In this document: positions 11,053 to 18,616 of the stretch, in pieces
How the letters are laid out: each line of letters starts with the position of its first letter
Numbering within the stretch: the first letter of the stretch is position 1
NCBI RefSeq assembly: GCF_017356245.1
Contig: NZ_JAFMZZ010000001.1
Coordinates: 529,073-593,072, forward strand
DNA length: 64,000 nt
Direction: 5' to 3'
DNA from: Bordetella petrii
GTDB taxonomy: Bacteria > Pseudomonadota > Gammaproteobacteria > Burkholderiales > Burkholderiaceae_B
Position numbers and translations under genes: made by a program
Notes under the pieces: model-generated
What the model saw: only the letters and a program-made list of their open reading frames with translations
Database searches by the model: none
What the model was told of the DNA's origin: nothing

Positions 11053-11781
11053 ATGACAACCCAAACCCCTGCATCCGCCCGCCCCGGCGTGAACGCCGAC
11101 CAGGCCGAGCTGGACAAGTTCGCGGCCCTGGCCGCCCGCTGGTGGGACCCCGAAAGCGAGTTCAAGCCCCTGCACGCCATCAATCCGCTGCGCCTGGACT
11201 GGATCCAGGAATGCGCCGGCAGCCTGGCGGGCAAGACCGTGCTGGACGTCGGCTGCGGCGGCGGCATCCTGTCCGAGAGCATGGCCGTGGCCGGCGCCCG
11301 GGTCACCGGCATCGACCTGGCCGAACGGTCCCTGAAAATCGCCCGCCTGCATGGCCTGGAATCGGGCGTGCAAGTGGAATACCGCGCCGTGCCCGTCGAA
11401 GACCTGGCCGCCGAGCAGCCCGAGCGCTACGACATCGTGACCTGCATGGAAATGCTCGAGCACGTGCCCGATCCGGGCTCGGTCGTGCGCGCCTGCGCGG
11501 CCCTGGCCAAGCCGGGCGGGTGGGTCTTCTTTTCCACCCTGAACCGCAACGCCAAGTCGTTCCTGTACGCCATCATCGGCGCCGAGTACGTGCTGCGCCT
11601 GCTGCCGCGCGGCACGCACAGCCACGACCAGTTCATCAAGCCCAGCGAACTGGCCGCCTCGGCGCGCCAGGCCGGCCTGCAGCCCGCCGGTATGCGCGGC
11701 ATGGAATACAACCCCGTCACCCAGGTGTACAGCCTGTCGGGCGACACTTCCGTGAACTACCTGATGTCCACCCGCAAATGA
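11053..11781 (+). CDS. ubiG: Bifunctional ubiquinone O-methyltransferase
   Basis: UbiG carries out both O-methylations of ubiquinone biosynthesis using S-adenosylmethionine. The 242-residue protein has an N-terminal KFAALAARWWDPESEFKPLH segment typical of UbiG, the SAM-binding motif VLDVGCGGGILSES, and the later NRNAKSF and LPRGTHSH stretches of the family. The ATG at 11053 is preferred because residues from there match the family; the longer open frame passes back through ompA. Its stop overlaps the gph start as ATGA, implying coupled translation. Confidence 0.96.
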   Translation: MTTQTPASARPGVNADQAELDKFAALAARWWDPESEFKPLHAINPLRLDWIQECAGSLAGKTVLDVGCGGGILSESMAVAGARVTGIDLAERSLKIARLHGLESGVQVEYRAVPVEDLAAEQPERYDIVTCMEMLEHVPDPGSVVRACAALAKPGGWVFFSTLNRNAKSFLYAIIGAEYVLRLLPRGTHSHDQFIKPSELAASARQAGLQPAGMRGMEYNPVTQVYSLSGDTSVNYLMSTRK

Positions 11782-12452
11782 GCGCACTGATCCTGTTCGA
11801 CTTCGACGGCACCCTGGCCGACACCGCCCCCGACCTGGCCGCCGCGGCGAACCGCCAGCGCACCCGGCGCGGGCTGGAACCCCTGCCCTACGAAACGCTG
11901 CGCCCGGTGGCCTCGCAAGGCGCGCGGGGGCTGCTGCGCATTGCGCTGGGCCTGCTGCCCGACCATCCCGGCTACGAAGCCGCCCGGCTGCAGTTCCTGG
12001 AAGACTACGCGGCCGGCTCCACCGTGCACAGCCGCCTGTTTCCCGGCATTGCCGCCTTGCTCGACGGCATACGCGCCCGCGGGCTGGCCTGGGGCATCGT
12101 CACCAACAAGGTCACCCACCTGACCCTGCCCATCGTCGAATTCCTGGGGCTGACCCGCCACAGCGCGGTCCTGGTATGCGGCGACACCACCGAGCACGCC
12201 AAGCCGCACCCGGCGCCGCTGCTGCACGCCGCGCGCGAGGCCGGCTACGCCGCCGACCGCTGCGTGTACGTGGGCGACGACCTGCGCGACATCCAGGCCG
12301 CCCATGCCGCCGGCATGCCGGCGGTGGCGGCGGCCTACGGCTACCTGGGCCAGGACGAGAACATCACCACCTGGGCGGCCGACGCCTGCGCCACCACGCC
12401 GGACGACCTGTGGGGCGCCATCGAGCCCCTGCTGCCGCGCGATACGCGCTGA
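11778..12452 (+). CDS. gph: Phosphoglycolate phosphatase-type HAD hydrolase
   Basis: This is a 224-residue HAD-superfamily phosphatase with all four motifs in order: DFDGTLADT (nucleophile and acid Asp), the TNK threonine motif, KPHP lysine, and GDDLRDIQAA metal-binding aspartates. The family hydrolyses 2-phosphoglycolate, a by-product of DNA repair and oxygenation reactions. The ubiG-gph pairing with a 4-bp overlap is common in beta- and gamma-proteobacteria. The substrate is assigned from family and neighbourhood, not from unique residues. Confidence 0.9.
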   Translation: MSALILFDFDGTLADTAPDLAAAANRQRTRRGLEPLPYETLRPVASQGARGLLRIALGLLPDHPGYEAARLQFLEDYAAGSTVHSRLFPGIAALLDGIRARGLAWGIVTNKVTHLTLPIVEFLGLTRHSAVLVCGDTTEHAKPHPAPLLHAAREAGYAADRCVYVGDDLRDIQAAHAAGMPAVAAAYGYLGQDENITTWAADACATTPDDLWGAIEPLLPRDTR

Positions 12453-12490
12453 CCCGCCGCGCCGGGGCCGGCCGGCCCCTGCCCCCGGCC

Positions 12491-12513
12491 ACTGTTCACC
12501 GGACACGAACAGT
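12491..12513. promoter_or_regulatory. Inverted repeat upstream of MFS gene (site 1)
   Basis: ACTGTTC and GAACAGT arms are separated by 9 nt. The site lies in the 272-bp spacer between gph and the MFS transporter, about 210 bp upstream of the transporter start. It may be an operator for an unlinked regulator; no regulator gene is adjacent. Confidence 0.35.
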
Positions 12514-12556
12514 CATGCCGGATTTTCCCTCTTTATCCGGCTGACCGGGTACCGTA

Positions 12557-12577
12557 CAGTGCACTCCTGATGCACTG
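12557..12577. promoter_or_regulatory. Inverted repeat upstream of MFS gene (site 2)
   Basis: CAGTGCA and TGCACTG arms are separated by 7 nt, giving a 21-bp dyad of a size suited to a dimeric repressor. It lies about 150 bp upstream of the MFS start. Function is inferred from symmetry and position only. Confidence 0.4.
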
Positions 12578-12724
12578 CTCTTGCCGCCCCGGCCCGCCGT
12601 CCTCTCTCTCGCGGCGCGGCCCGGCCCGCGGCACAGTGCCCGGCCCTGCCGGGCCGCACTCCAGCCCTTTTTTTCTTGCCCGCTCATTGCGCGCGGCGCC
12701 GCCGCGCCGCGCACCGGGAGTCCC

Positions 12725-13903
12725 ATGCTATTGCCCATACTGCTGCTTTCCACCGCCGGTTTCACCATTCTGACGACCGAATTCCTGATCGTCGGCCTGC
12801 TGCCTCCCTTGGCGCGCGACCTGCACGTGTCGGTATCCCAGGCCGGCCTGCTGGTGACGCTGTTCGCCTTCACCGTGGCGGCCACGGGCCCGCTGCTGAC
12901 CGCGCTGATGACCAACGTCGACCGCAAACGGCTGTTCATCGGCGTGCTAGTGCTGTTCGGCGCCTCGAACGCGATGGCGGCGCTGGCGCCCAACATCGGC
13001 ATCATGGCGCTGGCGCGCTTCATCCCGGCCCTGGCGCTGCCGGTGTTCTGGTCGCTGGCCAGCGCCACGGCCGTCGAACTGGCCGGGCCGGCCCGCGCCG
13101 GGCGGGCCATCTCGATGGTGGCGTTCGGCATCGTGGCGGCCACGGTGTTCGGCATTCCCATTGGCGTGCTGATCTCTGACGCCTTCGGCTGGCGCACCGC
13201 CTTCGGCGTGCTGGCGGCAGTGGCCTTCGCCAAGGCGCTGCTGCTGTGGGCCTTCTTCCCGCGCCCGCCCCGCCATGCCCAGGACATCAAGCTGGCCGCC
13301 CAGCTGCGCATCCTGCGCGACCCCCGGGTGGTGGGCCACGTGCTGCTGTCGCTGCTGGTGTTCACCGGCATGTTCACCGCCTACACCTACCTGGCCGACA
13401 TGCTGGAGCGCCTGGCCGGATTCAATGGCCAATGGGTCGGCTGGTCGATGATGGCCTTTGGCGCCATCGGCCTGATCGGCAACTGGGCCGGCGGCCGGCT
13501 GGCCGACCGCAGCGCGCTGGGCGCCACCCTGCTGTTCTCGGCGCTGATGGCGGCCGGCCTGGCGGTGCTGGGGCCGGTGATGCGCACGCCCGTGCTGCTG
13601 GCCGTGGCGCTGGGCGTCTGGGGTGTCGCCCAGGCCGCGCTGTTCATCGTGTGCCATGTGCGCGTGATGAAGTCGGCGCCCCAGGCGCCGGCGTTCGCGG
13701 CATCGCTGAATATTTCCGGCGCCAATACCGGCATCGGCATCGGCGCGATCGTGGGCGGCTATGTCATCGACCACCACGGCCTGGCATCGCTGGGCCTGGC
13801 CGCGGCCGGCATCGTGCTGGCGGCGATCGGGCTGGGCACGCTGCTGGCAACGGCGCGCCCGCGGGTGCGGGCCCTGCCGCGGCAGCCTTGCGCCAACGCC
13901 TGA
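12725..13903 (+). CDS. MFS (DHA1-type) efflux transporter
   Basis: This is a 392-residue inner-membrane protein with about twelve hydrophobic segments. The N-terminal pattern FTILTTEFLIVGLLPPLARDL and the loop around TNVDRKRLFIG fit the DHA1 drug:H+ antiporter branch (AraJ/SotB/NepI-like). The conserved cytoplasmic loop recurs as GGRLADR after the seventh segment. The ATG at 12725 is supported by a GGGAG SD 4-8 nt upstream; the open frame continues upstream, but that part is arginine- and proline-rich and not membrane-like. The substrate is unknown. Two dyads upstream hint at regulated expression. Confidence 0.88.
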   Translation: MLLPILLLSTAGFTILTTEFLIVGLLPPLARDLHVSVSQAGLLVTLFAFTVAATGPLLTALMTNVDRKRLFIGVLVLFGASNAMAALAPNIGIMALARFIPALALPVFWSLASATAVELAGPARAGRAISMVAFGIVAATVFGIPIGVLISDAFGWRTAFGVLAAVAFAKALLLWAFFPRPPRHAQDIKLAAQLRILRDPRVVGHVLLSLLVFTGMFTAYTYLADMLERLAGFNGQWVGWSMMAFGAIGLIGNWAGGRLADRSALGATLLFSALMAAGLAVLGPVMRTPVLLAVALGVWGVAQAALFIVCHVRVMKSAPQAPAFAASLNISGANTGIGIGAIVGGYVIDHHGLASLGLAAAGIVLAAIGLGTLLATARPRVRALPRQPCANA

Positions 13904-13910
13904 GCACGCC

Positions 13911-13949
13911 AGCGTGCCAGGCCTTATTCAGAGTACAATAGAGTCACTT
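13911..13949 (+). promoter_or_regulatory. Promoter of ssrA
   Basis: TACAAT at 13934-13939 is a good -10 hexamer placed 10 bp before the mature tmRNA 5' end. The matching -35 position (around 13911-13916) is poor, which would fit an activator-independent extended or discriminator-driven promoter. Confidence 0.55.
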
Positions 13950-14336
13950 GGGGCCGATCCGGATTCGACGTGGGTCGCGAAACAACTCAGGGCATGCCGA
14001 GCACCAGTAAGCTCGTTAATCCACTGGAACACTACAAACGCCAACGACGAGCGTTTCGCTCTCGCCGCTTAAGCGGTGAGCCGCTGCACTGATCTGTCCT
14101 TGGGTCAGGCGGGGGAAGGCAACTTCCCAGGGGGCAACCCCGAACCGCAGCAGCGACATTTACAAGGAATCGGTCTGCGCTGGGGTCACACGGTTCAGGC
14201 TTAAACTACGTGAATCGCCCTGGTCCGGCCTGTCGGTTGGCTAAGTCCAGGGTTAAAACCAAATAGGCCGACTACGCATGTAGAACTGGTTGCGGAGGGC
14301 TTGCGGACGGGGGTTCAATTCCCCCCGGCTCCACCA
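13950..14336 (+). ncRNA. ssrA: Transfer-messenger RNA (tmRNA)
   Basis: tmRNA rescues stalled ribosomes and adds a degradation tag. The 5' end (GGGGCCGATCC) pairs over 7 bp with the 3' acceptor strand that ends GGCTCC-ACCA, so CCA is genome-encoded. The tRNA-like T-arm GGGTTCAATTCCCCC sits near the 3' end. The GGATTCGACG box, close to the 5' end, is another tmRNA hallmark. It is a one-piece tmRNA of about 387 nt, with a promoter just upstream and a strong terminator about 40 bp downstream. Its partner smpB is not in the window. Confidence 0.98.
14040..14072 (+). other. ssrA: tmRNA tag reading frame (ANDERFALAA)
   Basis: The resume frame inside ssrA encodes ANDERFALAA followed by TAA. After the tRNA-charged alanine, this gives a tag ending in LAA, the signal for ClpXP and ClpAP. 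The tag is typical of Bordetella and relatives and supports the taxonomic placement. Confidence 0.93.
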
Positions 14337-14374
14337 TATTGCAAGCACTGAACAACTGCAGTGTTTTGACTGAA

Positions 14375-14413
14375 CCCATAAAGTGCCCTTCCGGGCAGTT
14401 TATGGGTTTTTTT
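14375..14413 (+). terminator. Rho-independent terminator of ssrA
   Basis: Arms CCCATAAA/TTTATGGG and, inside them, TGCCC/GGGCA form a 14-position stem with a single G-G mismatch and a TTCC loop. Seven T residues follow. Confidence 0.93.
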
Positions 14414-14474
14414 CTGCGAGACCCCCGAGCCCTCCGGCAGCCCGCCGGCGGGGCGGGATAGAATCCGCCACTTG

Positions 14475-15515
14475 ATGCGCTTCTCCGACTTCGATCAACG
14501 CCTTGCCGCCCTCGGCTCACTGCCTGCCCACCGCGGCCGGGTGGCACGCGTGTGGCTGAACGGGCAAGCGCTCGACACCGGTACGCGGCGGCGGCACGCC
14601 CAGCACTTTTTGCCGCTGGCGCTGCGCGGCGCCCTGCCCGCTTTGACGGCGGAGCTGGACGGCCTTGCCCGCATCCGCTCGGAACATGCCGGCCATGGCG
14701 GCTCGCGCCTGCTCGTCGAACTCGCCGACGGACAGATGGTGGAAAGCGTGCTGCTGCCGCGTGACGGGCTGTGCGTTTCCACCCAGGTTGGCTGCGCGGT
14801 CGGCTGCCGCTTCTGCATGACGGGCAAGAGCGGCTTGATCCGCCAGGTCACGAGCATGGAAATCCTTGCCCAGGTCGTGCTGGCGCGGCGTCTGCGCGCG
14901 GTAAAGAAAGTGGTCTTCATGGGCATGGGCGAGCCGGCGCATAACCTGGACAACGTGCTCGAAGCCATTGACTTGCTGGGCACCGAGGGCAATATCGGCC
15001 ACAAGAACTTGGTATTTTCCACCGTGGGCGACCTGCGCGTCTTCGAGGCCCTGCCGCGGCAACGTATCAAGCCCGCACTGGCGCTATCGCTGCACACGAC
15101 CAAGGCCGGACTGCGCGAACACCTGCTGCCGCGCGCGCCGAAAATTGCCCCGGAACAACTGATTGAACTCGGCGAAAAATACGCCCGCGATACCCGCTAC
15201 CCGATCCAGTACCAATGGACGCTGCTCAAAGGCATCAACGACAACAATGACGAACTCGACGCCGTCGTACGCTTGCTCAAGGGCAAATACTGCGTGTTCA
15301 ACGTCATTCCCTTCAATAGTCTCGAAGGAGACGACTATCAACGCCCCGACCCCGCGCGCATCCGCGAGATCGTCCACTACCTGCACAGCCGCGGCGTGCT
15401 GACCAAAGTCAGGAACAGCGCGGGGCAGGACGTGGACGGCGGCTGTGGCCAGCTGCGCGCTCGCGCCCACGGCGCGGCGCAGGTGGTCGAACTGCGCCGC
15501 AAGCGCAGCGCATAG
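14475..15515 (+). CDS. RlmN/Cfr-family radical SAM methyltransferase paralog
   Basis: This is a 346-residue radical SAM enzyme. The iron-sulfur motif CX3CX2C is C107, C111 and C114 (VGCAVGCRFC). A cysteine at 100, seven residues before it, matches the conserved C118 of E. coli RlmN, and a cysteine near 324 (GGCGQL) matches C355, the methyl-accepting residue. Family members methylate C2 of adenosine in rRNA and tRNA (RlmN) or C8 (Cfr). The motifs VFMGMGEPAHN and STVGDLRV differ from canonical RlmN, and the N-terminus is shorter, so this is a divergent paralog. A TTG directly before the ATG is an alternative start. Confidence 0.85.
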   Translation: MRFSDFDQRLAALGSLPAHRGRVARVWLNGQALDTGTRRRHAQHFLPLALRGALPALTAELDGLARIRSEHAGHGGSRLLVELADGQMVESVLLPRDGLCVSTQVGCAVGCRFCMTGKSGLIRQVTSMEILAQVVLARRLRAVKKVVFMGMGEPAHNLDNVLEAIDLLGTEGNIGHKNLVFSTVGDLRVFEALPRQRIKPALALSLHTTKAGLREHLLPRAPKIAPEQLIELGEKYARDTRYPIQYQWTLLKGINDNNDELDAVVRLLKGKYCVFNVIPFNSLEGDDYQRPDPARIREIVHYLHSRGVLTKVRNSAGQDVDGGCGQLRARAHGAAQVVELRRKRSA

Positions 15516-15647
15516 CGCGAAGCCGCGCAGGCTGAGACTATCCGCCTCCAGCTTCGGCGCCAACGCAACGGGGCGTGTGCGCCCGAGCCCTGCCCTGCTT
15601 CTTTTTGGCTGGCCGCGCCAGGACTTCAGGCCGGCTATCCGACGCCG

Positions 15648-15667
15648 GCCGGTGCCGACCGGCTTTT
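15648..15667 (+). terminator. Possible terminator after the RlmN-like gene
   Basis: GCCGGT/ACCGGC arms with a GCCG loop are followed by TTTTC. It lies between converging genes. The stem is short but GC-rich, so termination is plausible rather than certain. Confidence 0.5.
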
Positions 15668-16659
15668 CATTTCACCGGCGTCACGGCTTTGCCCGTCGTG
15701 AAAAACGCCGCGAGGTTCCGTATGGCCAGGTCAGCCATCTGCCGCCGCGTCTCTTGCGTGGCGCTGCCGATGTGAGGAGAAAGCACCACATTGGGCAGGC
15801 TGCGCAGGGGACTGTCGAGCAGCGGTTCGGTGTCGAACACGTCGAGCGCGGCGCCTCGAATGGTGCCGTCGGCCAGGGCCTGGCACAGATCGGTTTCCTT
15901 GATGACGGTGCCGCGTGAAATATTGACGACAATGCCGTCGGCGCCCAGGGATTTCAGTACCGTGGCATCGACGATATGGCGAGTCGCCGCGCCGCCAGGG
16001 CATGACAGGATCAGCACGTCTGCATGTTCCGCCAGGGCCGGGAGCGAATCGAAGTATTGCCAGGGCACGGCCTGGGCGCGGCGCCCATAGTAGGCGACGT
16101 CGACCTCGAACGGCAGCACGCGCTGAACGATTTCCATGCCAATGCGGCCCAGCCCGACAATGCCTATTTTCTTGCCGGCCAGGTTGGTTCCCAGCGGGAA
16201 CAGTTCGCGCGTCCATGCGCCAGTACGGACGAAACGATCGGCGGCGGGGAGGTGGCGCAGCAGAGCAAGCAACAGGCCGATGGCCAGTTCGGCGACGGCC
16301 TTGTTCAGGATGTCGGGGGTGTTGGTGACGACGATGCCTTTCCGCGCAGCGTAATCCACCGGAATGCCGTCGTACCCGACGCCGCTGGTTGTAATGATGC
16401 GCAGGTTGGGCAGGCTGTCGATAAGCTCGGTGGAAATCCGGTAGTTCGAGCGCGTGACGATACCGCCGATCCGTTCCGCCTGGGAAGGATCGCGCCGTAG
16501 CGATTCACCATCGACCAGCGTGAATACCGACAGGAACTGTTCTTCGATGGCTGGCGGGAAGGCGCCGATCTTCAACAGCGGGGGAAAACCGGCAGGCTTG
16601 GCGGCGGGCTGCGCGGCGTCCTGCCCCCGCGCCGTCAGGCCGGGTTCATGCGTCGGCAT
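15667..16659 (-). CDS. D-2-hydroxyacid dehydrogenase (GhrB-like)
   Basis: This is a 330-residue NAD(P)-dependent dehydrogenase that reduces 2-oxo acids to D-2-hydroxyacids or the reverse. It contains the dinucleotide motif GKKIGIVGLGRIGMEIVQR, NISRGTVIKETDL, the GAALDVFDTEPL stretch with the catalytic Glu, and the catalytic His in LSPHIGSATQETR. It resembles the glyoxylate/hydroxypyruvate reductase branch. The start overlaps the upstream DapA-like gene by 14 bp, so the two form an operon. The neighbourhood suggests it handles a 2-oxo acid made from a sugar acid; the exact substrate is unknown. Confidence 0.88.
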   Translation of the reverse strand: MPTHEPGLTARGQDAAQPAAKPAGFPPLLKIGAFPPAIEEQFLSVFTLVDGESLRRDPSQAERIGGIVTRSNYRISTELIDSLPNLRIITTSGVGYDGIPVDYAARKGIVVTNTPDILNKAVAELAIGLLLALLRHLPAADRFVRTGAWTRELFPLGTNLAGKKIGIVGLGRIGMEIVQRVLPFEVDVAYYGRRAQAVPWQYFDSLPALAEHADVLILSCPGGAATRHIVDATVLKSLGADGIVVNISRGTVIKETDLCQALADGTIRGAALDVFDTEPLLDSPLRSLPNVVLSPHIGSATQETRRQMADLAIRNLAAFFTTGKAVTPVK

Positions 16660-17584
16660 GCGCCAGGGCTCGGGCGTTGTGAAGTCGATAGCCCGCGGCG
16701 GAAAGCTCGCCCATCAACCGCTTCGTGTCGTCCTGATTCATTTCCACGAGCGGCGGGCGCACGGCAGACCATCCGGTATCGCCGGTTTCAGAAGCGATGG
16801 CCGCCTTCATGGCGGGGATCATCGGGTATTTGGCGAAGATGCCGCGAATGACGTTGAGGCGTTCTTGCTGGGCATCGGCGTCGCCGTTCTGCCAGGTTTG
16901 CGCAAGCCGGGCTATTTCGGCGGCGTTGACATTGCCGGTGGCGGTGATGCACCCGGCCCCGCCCTCGCGCAGGGTGGCCAGCAGAAAGCCTTCGCTGCCC
17001 GCGAAAACGTCGAAGCCGTGGGGTTGGAAGCGTTGCAGCATGGCCAGGGTGTTGCTCCAGTCGCCGGAGCTGTCCTTGATGCCTGCGATGCTCTCGGGAT
17101 AGGCCTTGAGCAGCCGCTCGATGAGGTCGAGACTGATGGGCACCTGCGAGACCTGGGGAATGTGATAGAGATAGATCCGCAGGCGGGCATCGCCTATGCG
17201 GTCGATGACCGTGGCGTAGTTGCGGTAAAGGCCTTCGTCGCTCACGCCCTTGTAGTAGAACGGCGGCAGCATCAGGACGCCGGCGCAACCCAGCTCTGCG
17301 GCATGTTGCGATAATTCGATGGAATCGGTGACGGCGCAGCAGCCGGTACCCGGCATCATGCGCGTGACGGGCAGCCCGTCTTCGACGAGCGCATCGAGCA
17401 GCAGGCGCTTTTCTTTGACGGACAGCGAATTTGCTTCCGAGTTCGTGCCAAAGACGGCCAGGCCGACACCCTGTTCGACCAGCGATCGGCAGTGCTTCAG
17501 GAATCGAGGGGTCGAGGGTGCACCCTCGGCGTTGAACGGCGTGAGCACCGGCGACAGTACGCCTCGGATTTTCGTGCTGGTCAT
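16646..17584 (-). CDS. DapA-like (DHDPS/NAL family) lyase
   Basis: This is a 312-residue class I aldolase/lyase of the dihydrodipicolinate synthase family. The Schiff-base lysine is in IAGIKDSSGDW, the proton-relay tyrosine in YLYHIPQV, and the 2-oxo-acid carboxylate loop reads FGTNSEANSLS instead of the usual GTTGE. Members of this branch act as 2-keto-3-deoxy sugar-acid aldolases or dehydratases. The start MTSTKIRG is supported by a GAGG SD; an upstream in-frame ATG has none. Its operon with a hydroxyacid dehydrogenase, and a nearby IlvD/Edd dehydratase, point to sugar-acid catabolism rather than lysine synthesis. Confidence 0.85.
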   Translation of the reverse strand: MTSTKIRGVLSPVLTPFNAEGAPSTPRFLKHCRSLVEQGVGLAVFGTNSEANSLSVKEKRLLLDALVEDGLPVTRMMPGTGCCAVTDSIELSQHAAELGCAGVLMLPPFYYKGVSDEGLYRNYATVIDRIGDARLRIYLYHIPQVSQVPISLDLIERLLKAYPESIAGIKDSSGDWSNTLAMLQRFQPHGFDVFAGSEGFLLATLREGGAGCITATGNVNAAEIARLAQTWQNGDADAQQERLNVIRGIFAKYPMIPAMKAAIASETGDTGWSAVRPPLVEMNQDDTKRLMGELSAAGYRLHNARALAHADA

Positions 17585-17711
17585 GGTTAGCCTCGCTGCG
17601 TGGTATCGGTAAATACGCTCAGTATCCCGCCACGGCACGCGGACTTGAAGTAGTTGGTGCTACATTCAGAACAAAATTTTTTTTGCTTTCAAGGCGAAAA
17701 CTCCCGACACC

Positions 17712-18587
17712 ATGGACATCAAGTACATGCAGAGCTTCGTCGCCGTTGTCGAGGCAGGATCATTCGCCGAGGCGGCCCGAAAGCTGGATCTGACCTCGGC
17801 GGCCATCGCGGCGCGCATCAAGGCGCTGGAGGCTGACCTGGGCGTCGAGCTGGTGAAACGCTCGGGGCGTTCGGTTAAGCCGACCGAAAGCGGCATGCGC
17901 ATTCTGGAAGGCACCAAGGCGGTCATCCGCAATATCCGCGACCTGCGCGCCATGGCGATGGACGGCGCTCAGCCTGGCGAGTTGCGTATCGGCTGTTTCG
18001 TGTCGGCGCTGACGAACGTGCTGCCGCCCATTCTCAAGGCACTGTACCGCAGGCATCCGGACGCGTCGGTGTTCGTGACGCCGGGCGGCTCGGTGAATCT
18101 ATGCAGCCAGGTGGCGAAGGGCGAGCTCGATGCCGCCATCGTGGTAGAGCCGCAGTTCGCCGTGCCGAAAAACTGCGTATGGCAGCCCTTCATGGAAGAG
18201 CCGCTGGTGGTCGTGGCGCCGGCCCAGCTGGCGGGCGGGGACGCCCACGAGCTGCTTTCAACCCAGCCTTTCATCCGCTACGACCGCAACATATACGGCG
18301 GCCAGCTCGCCGACCGCTATCTGCGCGACCATCACATCCGGCCCAGGCAGCGGCTGGAGATCGACGGCCTGCTCGCCATTGTGTCGCTGGTGCACGAAGG
18401 AATCGGCGTGTCGCTCATTCCGGACTGGTCTTCGATGTGGAGGTCACTCGACATTGCCCGGATTCCGCTGCCGGACTGCCCGCCGGTACGGCGCAACGGC
18501 CTGGTCTGGAACAAGCAGGGGCATCATGCCAAGATGGCCGCGTCGATCTTTCATGACGCGAAAACCATCTTCCAGACGCCAACCTAG
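17712..18587 (+). CDS. LysR-family transcriptional regulator
   Basis: This is a 291-residue LTTR. The winged HTH covers about residues 1-60 (MDIKYMQSFVAVVEAGSFAE, then AAIAARIKALEADLG in the recognition region). The inducer-binding domain starts near residue 90 (PGELRIGCFVS). It is divergent from the DapA-like/hydroxyacid dehydrogenase operon across a 127-bp AT-rich spacer containing a run of eight T residues, so it most likely controls that operon and itself. The effector is unknown. Confidence 0.9.
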   Translation: MDIKYMQSFVAVVEAGSFAEAARKLDLTSAAIAARIKALEADLGVELVKRSGRSVKPTESGMRILEGTKAVIRNIRDLRAMAMDGAQPGELRIGCFVSALTNVLPPILKALYRRHPDASVFVTPGGSVNLCSQVAKGELDAAIVVEPQFAVPKNCVWQPFMEEPLVVVAPAQLAGGDAHELLSTQPFIRYDRNIYGGQLADRYLRDHHIRPRQRLEIDGLLAIVSLVHEGIGVSLIPDWSSMWRSLDIARIPLPDCPPVRRNGLVWNKQGHHAKMAASIFHDAKTIFQTPT

Positions 18588-18616
18588 CGCCGTAGCGGAC
18601 ATCGACGGCATCAGCC

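Noticed and set aside
14272..14547. Minus-strand 91-codon frame ending in VEPGGIEPPSASPPQPVLHA
   Set aside because: It is antisense to the 3' end of tmRNA and its terminator. Sequences of this type recur in databases as spurious ORFs.
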